The notes below the pieces were generated by a model. The model was not told the DNA's origin. It was given only the letters and a program-made list of their open reading frames with translations, and ran no database searches. From an uncultured Lachnospiraceae bacterium (GTDB lineage Bacteria; Bacillota; Clostridia; Lachnospirales; Lachnospiraceae), in the NCBI GenBank assembly GCA_958422845.1, contig CATZPU010000056.1, positions 1 through 7,031 of the forward strand: a stretch of 7,031 nt of DNA. The letters run 5' to 3'. Both the position numbers and the translations under genes were made by a program. Shown here piece after piece: positions 6,648 to 7,031 of this stretch (positions are counted from its first letter, which is position 1; each line of letters begins with the position of its first letter).

Positions 6648-7031
6648 ATGAAACAAAGGGAAACAATCTTGAAATGGATGAAAAATGGCACAGGAATGCT
6701 TATGCTTGCGCTCGGGCTGATATGGATGGGAGTTGGAACGGCACAGGCACAGATTTCAATGGAACAGGAGCCGAATGATTCGTTTACGAACGCGGTATCA
6801 GTGGAGCTGAACACTACCTGTTATGGAAAAGCAGACGGAAATGACGATATGGACTGGTATACCTTTTCGCTGCCGCAGCCGTCAGGAGTATCTGTCAGCG
6901 TTGAGACAAATGATCTTTTCGGAGCGAGCAACCGCGCATGCAAATTTTATAAGGCAAATGAAAAGGGAGTTCCTCAGATCGTCACGGAAGGAACAGGAAG
7001 CTTTAATGACATGGATCTGGGCGCAGGCAGG
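6648..7031 (+). CDS. Secreted protein with signal peptide and PPC-like domain, 3' partial
   Basis: The open frame runs 128 codons to the right edge without a stop, so only the N-terminus is visible. Residues 1-34 look like a Sec signal peptide: basic start (MKQRETILKWMK), a hydrophobic core at about 16-30 and a likely signal peptidase I site after AQA (32-34). The mature start, MEQEPNDSF (38-46) followed by DDMDWYTFSLP, resembles bacterial pre-peptidase C-terminal (PPC) domains, small beta-sandwich modules found in extracellular proteases and other surface or secreted proteins. PPC similarity is judged by eye from the EPNDS and D-x-DWYxF pattern. The ATG at 6648 has a near-ideal AAGGAGGG 7 bases upstream. 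It follows the glycosyltransferase gene by 66 bases. The full length and any further domains (enzyme, adhesin, cell-wall anchor) lie outside the window. Confidence 0.8.
   Translation, partial: MKQRETILKWMKNGTGMLMLALGLIWMGVGTAQAQISMEQEPNDSFTNAVSVELNTTCYGKADGNDDMDWYTFSLPQPSGVSVSVETNDLFGASNRACKFYKANEKGVPQIVTEGTGSFNDMDLGAGR

Overview
The window reads as a chromosomal cell-surface polysaccharide or teichoic-acid-like locus from a low-to-mid-GC Gram-positive, most likely a member of the Clostridia and plausibly Lachnospiraceae. That placement is an inference from purine-rich Shine-Dalgarno sites, codon choice and gene content; no rRNA or other marker gene is present. All seven genes lie on the + strand and are tightly packed: gaps of 91, 120, 8, 47 and 66 bases and one 11-base overlap. 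No tRNA, rRNA, CRISPR array, insertion sequence or convincing intrinsic terminator was seen.

Layout: (1) 1-755, the C-terminal part of a CDP-glycerol glycerophosphotransferase-family (TagB/TagF-like) enzyme, cut by the left edge. (2) 847-1638, an IspD/TarI-family cytidylyltransferase. (3) 1628-2701, an extended short-chain dehydrogenase/reductase (SDR) with intact cofactor and catalytic motifs. (4) 2822-3643, a shorter SDR-like protein that has lost these motifs. (5) 3652-5547, a two-domain protein: a second catalytically degenerate SDR-like domain fused to a C-terminal LicD/fukutin-type phosphotransferase domain. (6) 5595-6581, a GtrB/ArnC-type membrane-anchored family 2 glycosyltransferase. 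(7) 6648 to beyond the right edge, the start of a secreted protein with a signal peptide and a PPC-like domain. Genes 1-6 look like one transcription unit. Gene 7 has its own strong ribosome binding site and may be functionally separate.

Working model (inference): the cytidylyltransferase activates a phosphorylated alcohol or polyol as a CDP derivative. The LicD domain, and possibly the TagB/TagF-like enzyme, transfers the phospho-alcohol onto a surface glycan. The intact SDR supplies or modifies a nucleotide-linked sugar or polyol. The GtrB-like enzyme puts a sugar on undecaprenyl phosphate for use outside the membrane. Pairing an IspD-family enzyme with a LicD/fukutin-family transferase resembles the mammalian ISPD plus fukutin/FKRP pathway for ribitol-phosphate.

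The most unusual content is the run of three successive SDR-type domains, of which the second and third are apparent pseudoenzymes. Both carry Asp in place of the catalytic Ser and Leu in place of the catalytic Lys, both have lost the catalytic Tyr and the glycine-rich loop, and one is fused to LicD. Smaller oddities are a 13-residue tandem repeat inside gene 4, an Arg-to-Ala change in the cytidylyltransferase, and a 10-bp-period repeat upstream of gene 7.
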